This document shows positions 7,994 to 17,661 of a stretch of DNA of 18,962 nt, one piece after another. How positions within the stretch are numbered: the stretch's first letter is position 1; each line of letters starts with the position of its first letter. The notes below the pieces were generated by a model that was not told the DNA's origin, searched no databases, and worked only from the letters and a program-made list of their open reading frames with translations. Where the stretch lies: contig JAMQCK010000617.1 of assembly GCA_024196135.1 (NCBI GenBank), forward strand, positions 1 through 18,962, written 5' to 3'. Both the position numbers and the translations under genes were made by a program. Source of the DNA: Pleurotus ostreatus/Saccharomyces cerevisiae fusant. Lineage: Eukaryota; Opisthokonta.

Positions 7994-9805
7994 ATGCGCG
8001 CCGAATCCTGTGGACACACCGCATTCTGCAACATCTGCGGGCATTCCACGACGACTGGCGCCTTCCCGTGTCCTGTCTTCGACGACACGAAGTGGCAGCC
8101 GAACCTTAGATCTGGAGCGCAGCCTACGGACGTGGAACGCGCTTCGCTGAGCGCCGAGCTCGAGGCCCTGCAAGCCGCAGCAGATGCTCATCGAAGGGCG
8201 CTAGACGAGATACGCTTGAGACTGGACACCGTACAAGCGCAGATTGACCGACGCCGTTGCTTCCTGTACTCTCCCATTCGTCGCCTCCCGGACGAAGTGA
8301 TGGAAGAGATACTGGAATTACTGTGGAGCTGCACGAGTATGCTGCATGACGAGAGGGTCGCCATCAACGTGCGGGGAACTGCAGAGCTGCCTGCTCTGCT
8401 CTCTTCCTCTCGTTACCCTCCACCTCACGTATGCGCCTGGTGGCGCCACCTCGTTCTCAGGCTTCCCGCACTGCGGCCATACTTCTACGTGGATATACAG
8501 GCCTTATATAACGGCCCGGGGCCTAACCGTGGTTATGCGAGTGACTTGCAGGAGAGGTTGAGGCACAACCTCGTCCGCCTGCCACGTCCAGATTTCAATA
8601 TCCGTATTGTCAGCCACCAAGGCCTTCCTTGCCCTGATCTTGACAAAGAAACGTTGCAAACAGCGCGCTGGAGGTGTGCATCCTTATCCCGTCTTCCGCG
8701 GAAGATCGTGTATAACCTCGCTTCTGCGCATCTGCCCCAACTTGTGCATGCGAGCATCGACTTGGCTCCTTCGGACGTAGGCGGAGACCAGAACTTTCAA
8801 CTCGGGCATAGCAATGGTCGGCCGTCCTTATTCGAGAATGCCCCACAACTTTGCAGCTTTTCTCTGATGATAGATGACAATGCCGACTTTACGGGGAAAA
8901 CTTTGCCCTTCACCCTTCCCTGGCTTCGTCTGCTATCTGTCGTGGTCCATGACTGCCCTCTCGATCCCTGTCTAGAGCTCCTCTACAAGTGCGCAGCCCT
9001 GCGTTCGCTTTACTGGTGGAATGAACAGGACGAGGATGAAGAGGAAGAGGACGAAGCCAGTCGGGAGGATGGCAGTCAAATTATCACTACTGTGACAGCA
9101 TTGACCTTGGTGGTGCATGGGTATGGGACGTCTGGTGTACAGCAACTATTACAGCGGATAACGGCGCCTCACTTGACCAGTCTCGAGCTGTGGCGCATAC
9201 CAGTGCCGAGCCTCCTTCCCTTTCTCCAGCGGTCTGGATGCCGCCTCACATCACTTTCCCTTTATATATCTGCGACATGGGTATCCGCATCAGAAGTCCG
9301 TACCCTCCTCTGCGCATTGCCGGACCTGGAGGACCTTACTTTCGACTACTTAGAGGGGGATGACGATCGGGGAAGTCACCATGGAGCGGAGACAATGAAG
9401 GATATCTTCGGCAGCCTCGAGCGTGTTCTCCTCGAGATAACAATAGGGACATTCTGCCGGCCCACCTATCTGCCCCAATTGGCCAGGCTACACATCCTCT
9501 GCGACGAGCGATGCGACTTCAATTGGATAGGCTTCCTTCACCGTTGTCGCTTCGTACAAGGGGAGGCCACGAAGGAGCTTTGGTTGAAGACGCCGGTGAA
9601 GCCGGTGCACATCAAAAAAATCCTGGAGGTGGCCGAACAGGGACGCGTCGAAGTCTACGGGTTGAAGAAGTGCGCCGCGATGTATGCAGCACTTCCGGCC
9701 TTCGACGGGCCCAAGTCTTGGTACGTTCTATGAATTTTTGCGTGGGGAGCACTGGAATTGACAATGCTTGCGCACAGGAAGGACCCGCCGGATGAGGAAT
9801 CGTAA
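7994..9805 (+). CDS. F-box protein, local family copy 1 (584 aa, two exons)
   Basis: Predicted substrate receptor of an SCF ubiquitin ligase. Order: N-terminal Cys/His motif (C6, H8, C12, C15, H17, C26) followed by PVFDDTKW; a coiled coil at about 47-88; an F-box core SPIRRLPDEVM (93-103) that would bind Skp1; PPHVCAWWRHLV; then a long region of leucine-rich, LRR-like character with LPFTLPWLRL, YWWNEQ plus an acidic run, and SLLPFLQ. The exon from 7994 ends at 9720. A 57-nt intron (GTACGT donor, TTGAC branch, CACAG acceptor, 9721-9777) leads to a 28-nt last exon giving the tail KDPPDEES. Without splicing the frame stops at once after YVL. Both other intact copies have the same intron in the same phase, which supports this model. 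Substrate unknown. Confidence 0.85.
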
Positions 9806-10108
9806 TGCATGCCTGGGAACGCGCTTCGTGCTGCGATGACTGCCCTCACAGAGTCAGGAGGGAGTGCGGCGTAGGATGTGAAGTAGAGAATCGGCGATAG
9901 AGTCATTGTATCGGTTCCGCCGCTCCTAGGTTGGCGTCATGCAGGTTTACTTCTCCTAACCCGTCTTCATTTGTTCGCTCGCATCCCATCGAATCTGTTG
10001 ATCTCATTGTTCCCTGCGTGACATGGCGTGATGCCTCTTGTCTGCGACGCTCACCGCTTTGATCAGCGGTCCATTGATCTACGAACCTCCCATACATCAC
10101 GATGAACG
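9806..10108. other. Intergenic region between F-box copies 1 and 2
   Basis: It contains the 3' UTR of copy 1 and the promoter of copy 2. A perfect inverted repeat lies at 10053-10070. No gene or F-box remnant was recognised. Confidence 0.4.
10053..10070. repeat. Inverted repeat upstream of F-box copy 2
   Basis: ACCGCT and AGCGGT flank TTGATC, giving a 6-bp stem 39-56 bp before the start codon. It lies where the 5' UTR or core promoter would be, so it might form an mRNA hairpin or bind a dimeric factor. Confidence 0.4.
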
Positions 10109-11952
10109 ATGAACGAACCTTGCGGGCATAGCGATCTTTGCAGTAATTGTGGACATCCTACGACGAAAAGCGATCTTGTTTGTCCCACCTTCGACGACAC
10201 GAAATGGCGCTATATTTCCAGATCTGGAGGAGAGCTCTTTGATGCGGAACGTCTTGTGCTACAAGCCGAGCACCAGGCTTTGCTAAGAGCAGCGATCGCG
10301 CACGCCAAAGAAGTGGACGCGCGCGAAAGAGAGCTCGACAAGATGCGCTTAAAGCTACATTTGCTCTGGGGGCAGATCGACCAATGTGCCTCTCTCTTAC
10401 ACTGTCCTATTCGCCGTCTACCGGACGAGGTGATGGCAGACATTCTCGTCCTACTCTGGAACAACACCGAAGTGCTTCAATCTAGAGAAATCATGATCAA
10501 ACGAGTGGACGCAGCGGAGGCGCCGGCCTTCCTTCCATCTTCACAATACAGCCCTCCTCACGTATGTCACTGGTGGCGTCGCCTGGTCTCTCAGCACTAT
10601 CTCCTGCGGCCATACCTCGACGTGCACATCCAAGCACTGATGATCAGATACGCAGACGAACTTCGGCAGATCCTGAGACGGGATCTCGCCCATTTACCGT
10701 ATCCGGAAATACACATTCGCCTCACCGACGATCGTGGCCGCTCTTGCCCCAGCCTCGACCAACAAACTGTGTATTTTGACCGATGGAGACGAGCGGCTTT
10801 CATAAGTATCCAGTGGAGCGCGCTGCAGGGCATGGCTATTGCGCACCTGCCTCGGCTTGCACACGCCAAGATCACACTCGGCTCACCGCACTGGCACGGC
10901 GAGTGGGGTCGGGAGGTCGAGCTTGCACCTAATGTGTATGGCCGGCCATCCTTCTTCGCCAACGCGCCCAAAAGTATCACTCTAGACTGGAGGAATTGTC
11001 CTGATCTCGCAAGGGAGAGGTTGCCATTCGTGCTGCCGTGGCTGCAACTGCAGTTCGTCAAGCTCTTCCAGTTCCCCCTGCAGCCATGCCTAGAGATCCT
11101 TTCCGAGTGCCAGTCGCTGCGGTCGCTCTACTGGTGGAACGAGGAGGGCGAAGATGACGATGAAGGCAGTCAGGCGGACGACTATGTGCCCTCCCATCGG
11201 GTCGTCAACTCTTCCTTGACGGAGCTGTCTTTGGTGGTCTTCGGATTCGGGACATCCAGTGTGCAGCGCCTGCTGGACTGGTCAGCGGCACCCCACCTGG
11301 CGGAACTCGAGCTGTGGGCCATCCCGTTGCCGTCGCTCCTGCCCTTCCTGGAGCAGTCCCAATGTTGTCTCACCTCTCTATCCCTCTCTGTGTCCGTGTT
11401 CTGGGTATCCGCATCGGAGATCCGTACCCTGCTTGGTGCATTGCAGGATCTGGAGGCCCTTACCTTCGACTACTGCACCAAGACCCACGAGAGCTGGGAG
11501 CCTCACTCGGAGGCCGAGACGATGAGTGATATTCTTGAAAGCCTGGCTGATGTACTGAATGACATCGTTGCCGTTGACTCCTTCATGCCCTTGCCCCGCC
11601 TTGCCGAATTCCACTTCCTCTGCAAGGAGCGATGTAATATCCGATGCGTCCGCGTCTTTCTGCATCACTGCAGTGTTATACAGTCGAAACGCACGAAGGA
11701 GCTCTGGGTGGAGACGCCACTGAAGCCAGCGGACGTGGCAGATCTTCGCGAGCTAGCCGACACGAACCGCGTCGAGATCTACGGGTTGGACAAGTGCACC
11801 GCAATGTACGAGGCGCTGCCGGCCTGGGATTGGGAGCCACCGGTCGTTCCGTCTTCCCGGTACGTCCTTCTCGCTTTCGATGAGAAGCGCAACTCTGATT
11901 GACATTTTCGTGCAGGAGGGACGATCCAGACGACGATCCAGATATTTTGTGA
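10109..11952 (+). CDS. F-box protein, local family copy 2 (595 aa, two exons)
   Basis: Paralogue of the genes at 7994 and 15146. The same Cys/His spacing is kept (C5, H7, C11, C14, H16, C25), then PTFDDTKW, a coiled coil at about 46-93 that is exactly seven residues longer than in copy 1, and the F-box core CPIRRLPDEVM near 99-109. Later blocks include PPHVCHWWRRLV, LPFVLPWLQLQ, YWWNEEGEDDDE, SLLPFLEQ and VFWVSASEIRTLL. The exon ends at 11859. A 56-nt intron (GTACGT, TTGAC, TGCAG) joins a 37-nt last exon encoding RDDPDDDPDIL. Unspliced, the frame would end differently at 11902. An ATG seven bases upstream opens a short out-of-frame reading frame. Likely SCF adaptor; substrate unknown. Confidence 0.85.
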
Positions 11953-12365
11953 TGCATGATGTCGGACGACGGGCAGTCAGCTCGAGTGCAGGACACTCAC
12001 TTCAACTGCCCCAGATAATCGAAAACATTCAGTCACCACCATCGCACAAAAGCGTATGCGCACCGCTGAACATGGAAGATGAATATATATGTACGACAGA
12101 GGAAAGGCGGTAGAAATGATGCTACACAGGAATATTATGAGCATGGGTCAGAATCAGGAATGATGAACGGTGCATGTCCGAGCGGTACGACATCCGAGGA
12201 CCGTTGGAGGCACAGCCTGCAGGCAAGAGTGTGCCCGACTGCGGTAGCGCACGCCCCGGACAGTGCCATCGAGTGCGTCGTAGCCCGACTGTGTCAAGAG
12301 GCGTCACAGGGAAAATATCAACATATCGGCATACTTCGGTCCTCCGCCAACAGCACTGGTCCAGC
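11953..12365. other. Convergent intergenic region between F-box copy 2 and YPT7
   Basis: The two genes end towards each other, so this should hold both 3' UTRs. Short open frames here show no similarity to known proteins or to the local families. No tRNA is supported. Confidence 0.4.
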
Positions 12366-13395
<1,030 letters not shown>

Positions 13396-13573
13396 GGTGT
13401 GAGGAAGCAGGCAGGCGGAGACGGGGTGAGGTGATGGGCGAGGGAGTGTAAGCCGTTCGCCGGTCTCTGCGGCCCGCTCGGCACCCAAATTGGGCAATTT
13501 CGCGGCCGGAGGCGCGGTGCGGCGCTCACCACTGCAGTCACCCCGCCTGCTGCACAGCGCATGTAAGTCGACG
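13396..13573. promoter_or_regulatory. Shared 178-bp region between divergent YPT7 and ATG16
   Basis: Start codons of YPT7 (13395, minus) and ATG16 (13574, plus) face away from each other with only 178 bp between them. Both 5' UTRs and promoters must lie here. No clear TATA box is seen on either strand; the stretch is GC-rich, suggesting a TATA-less bidirectional promoter. An ATG directly followed by TAA and overlapping a GTAAGT donor lies at 13561-13568, just before the ATG16 start. Confidence 0.6.
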
Positions 13574-14714
13574 ATGGGGGAACCGGCTTGGCAGGTGCGT
13601 GGCCAGCGACGACGAGAGGGAGATCACCAGCCTGACCTTTGCAACAGGAAACACTACGCCTGCGGCTGGCTGAGCGCAATGTTCGCGAATCATCCTACGC
13701 GCCGATAATCGAGCAGTGTGCGTATGTCGCCCCACATACCATCCACTTTGCTCACCATTTCCCCTCAAGATCGAAGATTGGCACAGCAGACGAAGTTGCT
13801 AAAGGAACGGAACGCGTCTCTGCTTCGTGCTGTCAACTCGGTCAAGCAGAATCCGAGCAGTTCAACAGTCTATGTCCCCGGCACCAGCGATGGGTGCGTG
13901 CGGCTGTCATCCCTCTCTACCTACTCTACCATACTGATATATACCCCAGAAACCCAGTCCAAGCTGCCTACGTTGCCTCCCTCGAATCCCAGATCTCCTC
14001 CCTCCGCGATGAGCTAGCAACCGTCTACAAGACCCAGGGCCAGAACGCCCAGCGCCTGCTTGCGATGAATGAGACCCTGCGCGAGAAGGAGGAACTCTCG
14101 CGCATCGACAGCGAGCACCTGCGCAAGACACGCGACGAGATCGCAGTCCTACGGCGCAAAGTGGATCAGCATAACGAGTTTATGGCCGAGAAGGATAGGA
14201 CGGTGCAGGTGCGTGCCGGCTCACTGTCCCTTGTATGCTACGTGCTGATGAGTCTTCCTCTCCATCCTCAGATCCTCCACGACGAGATCAGCACCCTCCA
14301 GCTCGAGCTCGGCCAGATCGAGGAGCGCAACCAAATCCTCACGAAGGACAACGCCAAGCTCCTCCAGCGCTGGCTCGACGCAAAGCAGGCCGAAGCGAAC
14401 AAGCTCAACGAGGCGAACGAGTTCTACGAGGACATGAAGTCGCGCCGCGCCAACATCCACGCGTGGCAGAACGGGGCGGAGAGCGGGAGTCAGGTAAGTC
14501 TGTATTTCTTGATTATATGGTGGGAAGCGGTCAAGCTGGAACAGTACTTCAGTTGGATGGTCGAGTGGAGATTGAAGTTCTTTGCTGACAGTTATTGTAG
14601 GCATCCTCGGTTTCGGGAAAAGAGGACGGCCCCGATGCGCCGGGCCTGGGACAGACGACGGGTGGGAACGCATCGGGGACGACGAGCGAGCCGGATCAGA
14701 CGCCGAATGGTTGA
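13574..14714 (+). CDS. ATG16: Autophagy protein Atg16 (269 aa, six exons)
   Basis: Binds Atg5 and dimerises, placing the Atg12-Atg5 conjugate on the phagophore to lipidate Atg8. Exons: 13574-13594, 13648-13717, 13770-13893, 13950-14208, 14272-14493 and 14601-14714; introns 53, 52, 56, 63 and 107 nt with consistent phases. The N-terminus MGEPAWQETLRLRLAERN followed by APIIEQYRRL matches the Atg5-binding helix of Atg16. Residues about 78-225 form a long coiled coil. The segment from ISTLQLELGQIEERN to LLQRWLDAKQAEANKLNE is the diagnostic Atg16 block. No WD40 domain follows, as is usual in fungi. The final exon gives a Gly/Ser/Thr-rich tail ending TPNG. An overlapping frame reading an acidic tail to 14950 could be reached by a further, very short 38-nt intron (14662-14699), so the C-terminus is less certain. 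Confidence 0.88.
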
Positions 14715-14950
14715 TCGTGGACAGCGACGAGGAAGAAGTGGATGATGTTGACCAGGAGAAGCATGCTGAGGAGGAGGCGAAGGCCGTTGACGGGAGGGCA
14801 AAGGTCGAGCGGGTGTGGGAGCACGTCGACCCCAGGGTCACGGCGACGGACGGCGAAGGGGGCGAGGTAGACGCCGAGCGCGAGAGGGAGGAGGACGCAA
14901 GGCTGATCGCTACGTACTCACAATTCACCGCGTTGCTCAACGTAGGCTGA

Positions 14951-15145
14951 GCACACGATGGCGGATTGGTACTGTAGGCTGGGTGCTCACGCGTTGCTTC
15001 GGTGCTGTGTATAAATTATTCTATGTAGTTACTTCCCGGTATAATACCCTGCGTTCCTTTTCTCATATTCTGCACTATTGTCCAGCTGAAGCGCGCAGTC
15101 CGTCGCGACAAAAGCAGGGATGTCTGTATATGTGCACATGTATAA
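14951..15145. other. Convergent 3' region between ATG16 and F-box copy 3
   Basis: AT-richer sequence (for example GTATAAATTATT near 15008-15019) typical of terminators and 3' UTRs. No coding feature recognised. Confidence 0.35.
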
Positions 15146-16939
15146 TTACCCCTCGTCTGGGTCCCCCTTGTCCCTCCTGCGGACGCACGTCAGTCGGGTT
15201 CGTCTCAATAAATCAGGAAAGACATACCGAGAAGACGGCGCCTTGAAGGCCGGCAGCGCCTTGTACATCGCGGCGCACTTTTCAAGCCCATAAACTTCGA
15301 CATGACTTTCCTCGGCCAATTCCCGAAGACTCGCTACATCCGCTGGATTCAGCGGTGTTTCCAACCAGAGCTCCTTCGCAATCTTGGACTCAATGCGCTG
15401 GCAACGATGTAGAAAGCTGTGGATGAAGTTGTTGTCGCACCGCTCGTTGTAGAGGAAGTGTAAGACGACTAGGCGAGGCCTGCTATCTTCGTATCCGATT
15501 CCTTGCCTGAGGCTTTCCACAATATCATCCATCGTCTCGCCTTCCGCGTGGGGGACCCAGCCGTCTTTCATTTCCGGCGCATATTCGAAGGTGAGGGATT
15601 CTAGCTCCGGAAGCGCGTCGAGGAGCGCGCTGATTTCCGATGCTGATACCCAGAACACGGACACGTAGAGGTACAGCGATGTGATGTGGCAATCAGATCG
15701 TTTGAGGAAAGGCAAGAGGCTGTCCAGGGGAATGCACCACAATTCGAGAGTTGTCAGGCGAGGGGTCGTTATCCGCTCCAATAGGCGTCGCACACTGTAC
15801 GTTCCGAAGCCGTGGACGATCAAGGATAGCTCGGTCAGCGAGGCGTTCTCGATGTGACCGGCGGGCATGCCCTCCTCCTCGTGCGCCCTTTGATCCTCTT
15901 CGTCATCCTCCTCGTTCCACCAATTGAGATACCGCAGCGCTTTGCATTCGTCCAAGAGCTCCAGGCATGCCTGCAGAGGGCAATCGTTGACTTTGACCAA
16001 TTGCAGTTGGAGCCAGGGCAAAGAGAACGGCAGTCTCCGCACTGTGAAGTCGATATGGCTCTCTATTGTCAGAGCAAAGCTATGGAGAATTGGTGCATCG
16101 TCGAATATGGATCGCCGACCATCTGCAGTGGGTGATAGCTGAAGCTCTCGACCCCAATCATCGATTGTCGGCCCCACGAATATGTTTGCGTGGATGAGTC
16201 GTGGTAGGTGGGCAGAAGCAAGGTCCTGTACTGTTTCCGACGGAAGATTCTGCATGACCGCTCGCCTCCATCGGTTGCAAAGTAACGTCTGCTCGTTCAG
16301 ACCAGCGCAAGAGATGCCGTTTTCCTGTATGAGGCGGACATGCATTTCTGGATATGGCAGGCGCGCGAGACCGGACGCCACATCCTCGCGCAGCACGTCT
16401 ACGCCTGTCGGTGTATGCATCGTCAGGGTCTGTACATGACATTCGATGCATGGCCGCAGGGAAGAATGAGAGAAAACGAGGCGACGCCACCACGCGCATA
16501 CGTGAGGGGGAGCATATTTCGATGAAGGGAGCAGCGCTGGCAGGTCGTCTGCAGGTGCTTCGCCTTTGACGATGATTTCGGAGTCGGTAAGTACGCCAGA
16601 GGAGCTCCAAAGTAGGACCAGAATCTCCGTCATCACTTCATCGGGTAGACGGCGGATGGGACAGTGCAGGAAGGAATTGCGCTGGTCGATCTGCGCTTGT
16701 ATTTTGGCCAACCTCGTATTCAGCTTGTCCAGCTCCTTCTTGTGCACATCCGCTACGGCTTGCAGAGCATCGATCTCGACGCTCAGCAGGGCGCGTTGCT
16801 CGTCAGAAGGCTCTGCTCCAGATCTGAGGCCCGAACGCCAATTCGTATCGTCGAAAAGAGGACATGGTGGGTCGTCGGCGTTCGTGGGATGTCCACAGTT
16901 ACAGCAAAACGCAGGGTGGTTGCAGTATTCAGTGACCAT
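15146..16939 (-). CDS. F-box protein, local family copy 3 (580 aa, two exons)
   Basis: Inverted paralogue of the genes at 7994 and 10109. Exons are 15228-16939 and 15146-15176, with a 51-nt intron 15177-15227 (GTATGT donor, CTGAC branch, CGCAG acceptor). Spliced tail: RDKGDPDEG. Because the intron is 17 codons without a stop, retained-intron mRNA would give a 597-residue form with the same last residues. Motif order is as in the other copies: C6, H8, C12, C15, H17, C26, then PLFDDTNW, a coiled coil at about 47-88, the F-box core CPIRRLPDEVM at about 93-103, PPHVCAWWRRLV, LPFSLPWLQLQ, WWNEEDDEEDQ, VFWVSASEISALL and VYGLEKCAAMY. ATG 16939 aligns with the other copies' starts; the frame extends upstream only to non-ATG codons. 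Likely SCF adaptor, substrate unknown. Confidence 0.85.
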   Translation of the reverse strand: MVTEYCNHPAFCCNCGHPTNADDPPCPLFDDTNWRSGLRSGAEPSDEQRALLSVEIDALQAVADVHKKELDKLNTRLAKIQAQIDQRNSFLHCPIRRLPDEVMTEILVLLWSSSGVLTDSEIIVKGEAPADDLPALLPSSKYAPPHVCAWWRRLVFSHSSLRPCIECHVQTLTMHTPTGVDVLREDVASGLARLPYPEMHVRLIQENGISCAGLNEQTLLCNRWRRAVMQNLPSETVQDLASAHLPRLIHANIFVGPTIDDWGRELQLSPTADGRRSIFDDAPILHSFALTIESHIDFTVRRLPFSLPWLQLQLVKVNDCPLQACLELLDECKALRYLNWWNEEDDEEDQRAHEEEGMPAGHIENASLTELSLIVHGFGTYSVRRLLERITTPRLTTLELWCIPLDSLLPFLKRSDCHITSLYLYVSVFWVSASEISALLDALPELESLTFEYAPEMKDGWVPHAEGETMDDIVESLRQGIGYEDSRPRLVVLHFLYNERCDNNFIHSFLHRCQRIESKIAKELWLETPLNPADVASLRELAEESHVEVYGLEKCAAMYKALPAFKAPSSRYVFPDLLRRTRLTCVRRRDKGDPDEG

Positions 16940-17044
16940 GTCTGGCGCGCTCGTACAGGCCCGCAACTGACGCGCTGCAGATGAGAGGCGGAGACAGGAC
17001 CAGTTGAGCCTGGCACGGCCCGGAGCAGCCGTTGTACTTGTGTG

Positions 17045-17052
17045 TTATAAAC
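17045..17052 (-). promoter_or_regulatory. TATA box of F-box copy 3
   Basis: Minus strand reads GTTTATAA, about 106-113 bp upstream of the ATG at 16939. Motif and spacing fit a core promoter. Confidence 0.45.
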
Positions 17053-17661
17053 AAGCGCCGCGGAAACGTTCGAAGGTCGGTCTTTCTGTACCTCACCTTC
17101 GAGAGTCATCATAAATCTGAAGGATACAGTGAGCTCCGGACACTGTGACGCTTTTCTTAACCTCAAGATCGGAAAGAGTTTTGGATAGAGAAGAGAACAA
17201 AATAAAAAGGATAAGGAAGTGGAAAGAGGAGGGTATACACAGAACTTTGTACGCTGTACTATGCTATGTGCAAGAGGGGTCGTACTTTGTACAAGGGGAG
17301 GCACGGTGTGCTGTGTACGAGGGAGGCGGGAAAGAGGAGGAAATATGTACGAGAGGAAAGGCGGACGATATGTTCGAAGGGCAAAGGCAATATGTTCAGA
17401 AGCGGAAGCGATATGTTCAGAAGAAACGGAACAGAACGGAAAACAGATGAGGAGGGAGGAAGGGAGGGCGAGCTAGGTACAGGCTGGCTATAGAACACTT
17501 GGGGTGAGGAGTCAAACACTTGGATGGGGAGCCAATGCTACATTCGGGGCTGATGAGAGCAGAGACGTGAAGATGGGAAGCGGCGTTGAGAGACATCATC
17601 AGTATCTTTGAAAGCGTCGATGGTGGAAGAAATGGGATCGTGCGATAAATCATTACAGGAT
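17053..17661. other. Purine-rich intergenic region
   Basis: Between F-box copy 3 (start side) and the Pub1-like gene (minus strand, 3' end). From about 17160 to 17480 the plus strand is strongly enriched in A and G. It contains the degenerate tandem repeat at 17343-17423. Overlapping short frames on both strands reflect the skewed composition. No gene recognised. Confidence 0.45.
17343..17423. repeat. Degenerate tandem repeat, about four units of 21-25 bp
   Basis: ATATGTAC at 17343, then ATATGTTC at 17368, 17390 and 17411, giving spacings of 25, 22 and 21 bp. The last three are followed by CGAAG or AGAAG and purine-rich spacers. It is short and imperfect, likely arising by slippage in purine-rich DNA. 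Confidence 0.5.

Noticed and set aside
12170..12260. TGTCCGAGCGGT near 12175, resembling the D-arm/A-box of a Ser or Leu tRNA
   Set aside because: No B-box (GGTTCGANTCC) or acceptor stem pairing is visible downstream, so no tRNA is called.
14221..14940. 239-aa minus-strand frame opposite ATG16
   Set aside because: Ser/Thr/Pro-rich antisense shadow of the acidic and coiled-coil coding frames; it lacks any recognisable motif.
16940..16966. Extended start of F-box copy 3 at 16966
   Set aside because: The codon is TTG; ATG 16939 aligns with the starts of the other copies.
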